The translations under genes were made by a program, and so were the position numbers. A stretch of DNA of 37,799 nt from Deltaproteobacteria bacterium (GTDB taxonomy: Bacteria > Desulfobacterota > Dissulfuribacteria > Dissulfuribacterales > UBA3076), in assembly GCA_030262715.1 (NCBI GenBank), contig JAJSZR010000008.1, forward strand, positions 1 through 37,799, written 5' to 3'. Each line of letters opens with the position of its first letter. Position 1 is the stretch's first letter. The notes beneath the pieces are model-generated. The model was not told the origin of the DNA. It made no database searches and saw nothing but the letters and a program-made list of their open reading frames with translations. Positions 36,274 through 37,799 of the stretch are shown piece by piece.

Positions 36274-36333
36274 AGCTGTTAGCCTTTAGCTGTTAGCCTT
36301 TAGCTAATCGCTAACAGCTAACAGCTAATCGCT
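36274..36333. repeat. Tandem plus inverted repeat of agctgttagc-type units
   Basis: agctgttagcctttagctgttagcctttagctaatcgctaacagctaacagctaatcgct. Confidence 0.85.
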
Positions 36334-36350
36334 CAACTTAGGTATAAGTC

Positions 36351-36722
36351 TTAAGCCTCTTTCTTCTCCGAGGATGTTTCTTCACCCTCTTCACCCTTTT
36401 CATGCTTCATGCGGGCAACGAGGCGTTCTTTCTCCCGCTCCATGGCCTCTTTACCTGCTTCATAAGCAGATTCCAAGACGGCCTTCTTTTGCTCGATCAG
36501 ATCCTTGCTCTTATCAAGGAGAGCATCGGCTTTTTCACGGACATCATCTGCTACCCTATAGGCCTCACCACGGGCTGCATAGGCCTGCTCCCTTATCCGG
36601 CTTCTTACTTCAGGACCTGTTTTAGGAGTGAGTAACGTGGCCAAACCGGCTCCGACGGCACCTCCCAGTAAGAATGCTATGGCCACACAACCTGCGGAAT
36701 AACGACCTTCACTATTGCTCAT
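36351..36722 (-). CDS. YtxH domain-containing protein
   Basis: FLLGGAVGAGLATLLTPKTGPEVRSRIREQAYAARGEAYRVADDVREKADALLDKSKDLIEQKK. Confidence 0.88.
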   Translation of the reverse strand: MSNSEGRYSAGCVAIAFLLGGAVGAGLATLLTPKTGPEVRSRIREQAYAARGEAYRVADDVREKADALLDKSKDLIEQKKAVLESAYEAGKEAMEREKERLVARMKHEKGEEGEETSSEKKEA

Positions 36723-37318
36723 TTCTTGCTACCTCCTTTAAATCTAAGGTTCTCGGAAAGAAATTCCAAAGACGTTTTCATGCCGGTAGCAATACTTGCC
36801 ACCTGCACAGCTAACCCGGAAAGCCCCGACTTGCCAATGCCTGTTGCAACCCGGACGGTCTCGCCTGCCTCGCGTGCAGCCTCAAAGAAATCCTGTGTCT
36901 GTTGAACCTTGACCTTAATATCACCGGTCAAATCCCGGACATCCCCGCTAATTTGATGAACATTATCCAAAATCGGGGGAAGATCCTTCTCGAAAGTCCT
37001 TCCAAGGTCCTGATAGGCCTTGGCAGTATTCCTGAGTTCTCCAAGGAGAGGCGTCAACTCATTCTCTATCAAAGCCAGACGCTGGTTTATCTCACTCAAG
37101 GTCCCCTGAGCTGTATCCTCCAGTTCCGACAGCTTAGAAACTACAGGATTAAACTGAGTCAACGTGTTGTCAATAGCAGCCTGGCTTTTGAATAATGCCT
37201 CGTCCAAGCTCCTCAACGTGCCTTGGATACTCTTTGACAACCTGACGAGATAAATTACAAGAAACACAAAGGCCACAGCTATGGTAAGGAATGCAAGCGA
37301 ACTTATTATGGATGGCAT
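36719..37318 (-). CDS. DUF948 domain-containing protein
   Basis: N-terminal TM then LVRLSKSIQGTLRSLDEAL...LIENELTPLLGELRNTAKAYQDLG; overlaps the ytxH-like gene. Confidence 0.85.
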   Translation of the reverse strand: MPSIISSLAFLTIAVAFVFLVIYLVRLSKSIQGTLRSLDEALFKSQAAIDNTLTQFNPVVSKLSELEDTAQGTLSEINQRLALIENELTPLLGELRNTAKAYQDLGRTFEKDLPPILDNVHQISGDVRDLTGDIKVKVQQTQDFFEAAREAGETVRVATGIGKSGLSGLAVQVASIATGMKTSLEFLSENLRFKGGSKK

Positions 37319-37601
37319 ATAATCCCCTTTATATTATAAAATATCAGTCCTTAAAGGAGAAGTCCCAAGGAAGAAAGCTTTTTTAAGTAACCCCTGTAAC
37401 GTTTGTAACATAAACATGGCTCACTGCCTTTGCAAGCACATTTACGTTGACTTTACAATTATTTGTAATACGTTTTTGCCAGGTCCTAACCCGGATAAAC
37501 CGGAATAGTGCCTTAAGTGAACTAAAGTTTTAAGTGTCTAGAGTTAAGGTGTCACTTTGGTCCATTTACTTAGAGACTGAATGAAAACCCTCAGTTCCAA
37601 G

Positions 37602-37690
37602 CTGTCATTGCGAGGAGTGAGGAACGAGCGACGAAGCAATCCCTGTATTTTCAGGAGATTGCTTCGGTCGTACCTCCCTCGCAAAGACAG
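37602..37690. repeat. GTCATTGCGAGG...GAAGCAATCC palindromic repeat, full copy
   Basis: ctgtcattgcgaggagtgaggaacgagcgacgaagcaatcc...agattgcttcggtcgtacctccctcgcaaagacag. Confidence 0.85.
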
Positions 37691-37799
37691 TAACCGTTCA
37701 CTCCCCCCCTCTATTTCTACCCTGGGATTATGGAAGGAGCGAGGCCTTTTCTACCAAGGGCTATCGTTTGAGCGATATACTGCCAGGGATCTTGATTAC

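Noticed and set aside
1-37799. CRISPR arrays, rRNA and tRNA genes
   Set aside because: No regularly spaced direct repeats and no recognisable tRNA cloverleaf or rRNA sequence seen while reading; a covariance-model scan was not possible.

Overview
This 37.8 kb window looks like a chromosome segment from an anaerobic deltaproteobacterium/Desulfobacterota-type organism. That placement is inferred from gene content; I could not run any search. Most of it is ordinary core genes: mtaB, mnmA, NIL-ferredoxin, mlaA/C/D/F/E, NT5C-like HAD plus HD protein, ptsI-ptsH, asnB, DUF1992, recN, a PP-loop/NFACT-R protein, ppiD-like, DUF166-like, Fe-ADH, SYLF, aroC, tyrA, yggU, pilC/gspF, tolC-tetR, an M16 peptidase, nadK, and YtxH/DUF948. 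A TumE-type toxin-antitoxin pair sits at the left edge. The most interesting items are: (1) a sulfur-carrier operon (TusA plus DsrE-like and two small unknown proteins). Its apparent first gene is missing from the ORF track because it is split by a single-base frameshift at a UAG codon; the rebuilt product is a 56-aa CxxC/His-rich protein. (2) An Mla ABC ATPase fused to a degenerate GGDEF domain, in an 8-gene set that also holds NIL-ferredoxin, mnmA and mtaB. (3) A 148-bp MITE-like element with 8-bp target duplications whose excision would rejoin an open frame. (4) A 126-128 bp palindromic repeat family, one truncated copy of which lies exactly between two convergent genes and supplies both stop codons. 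(5) Several other nested palindromes and repeats, including a 7-nt tandem repeat inside the mnmA N-terminal coding region.
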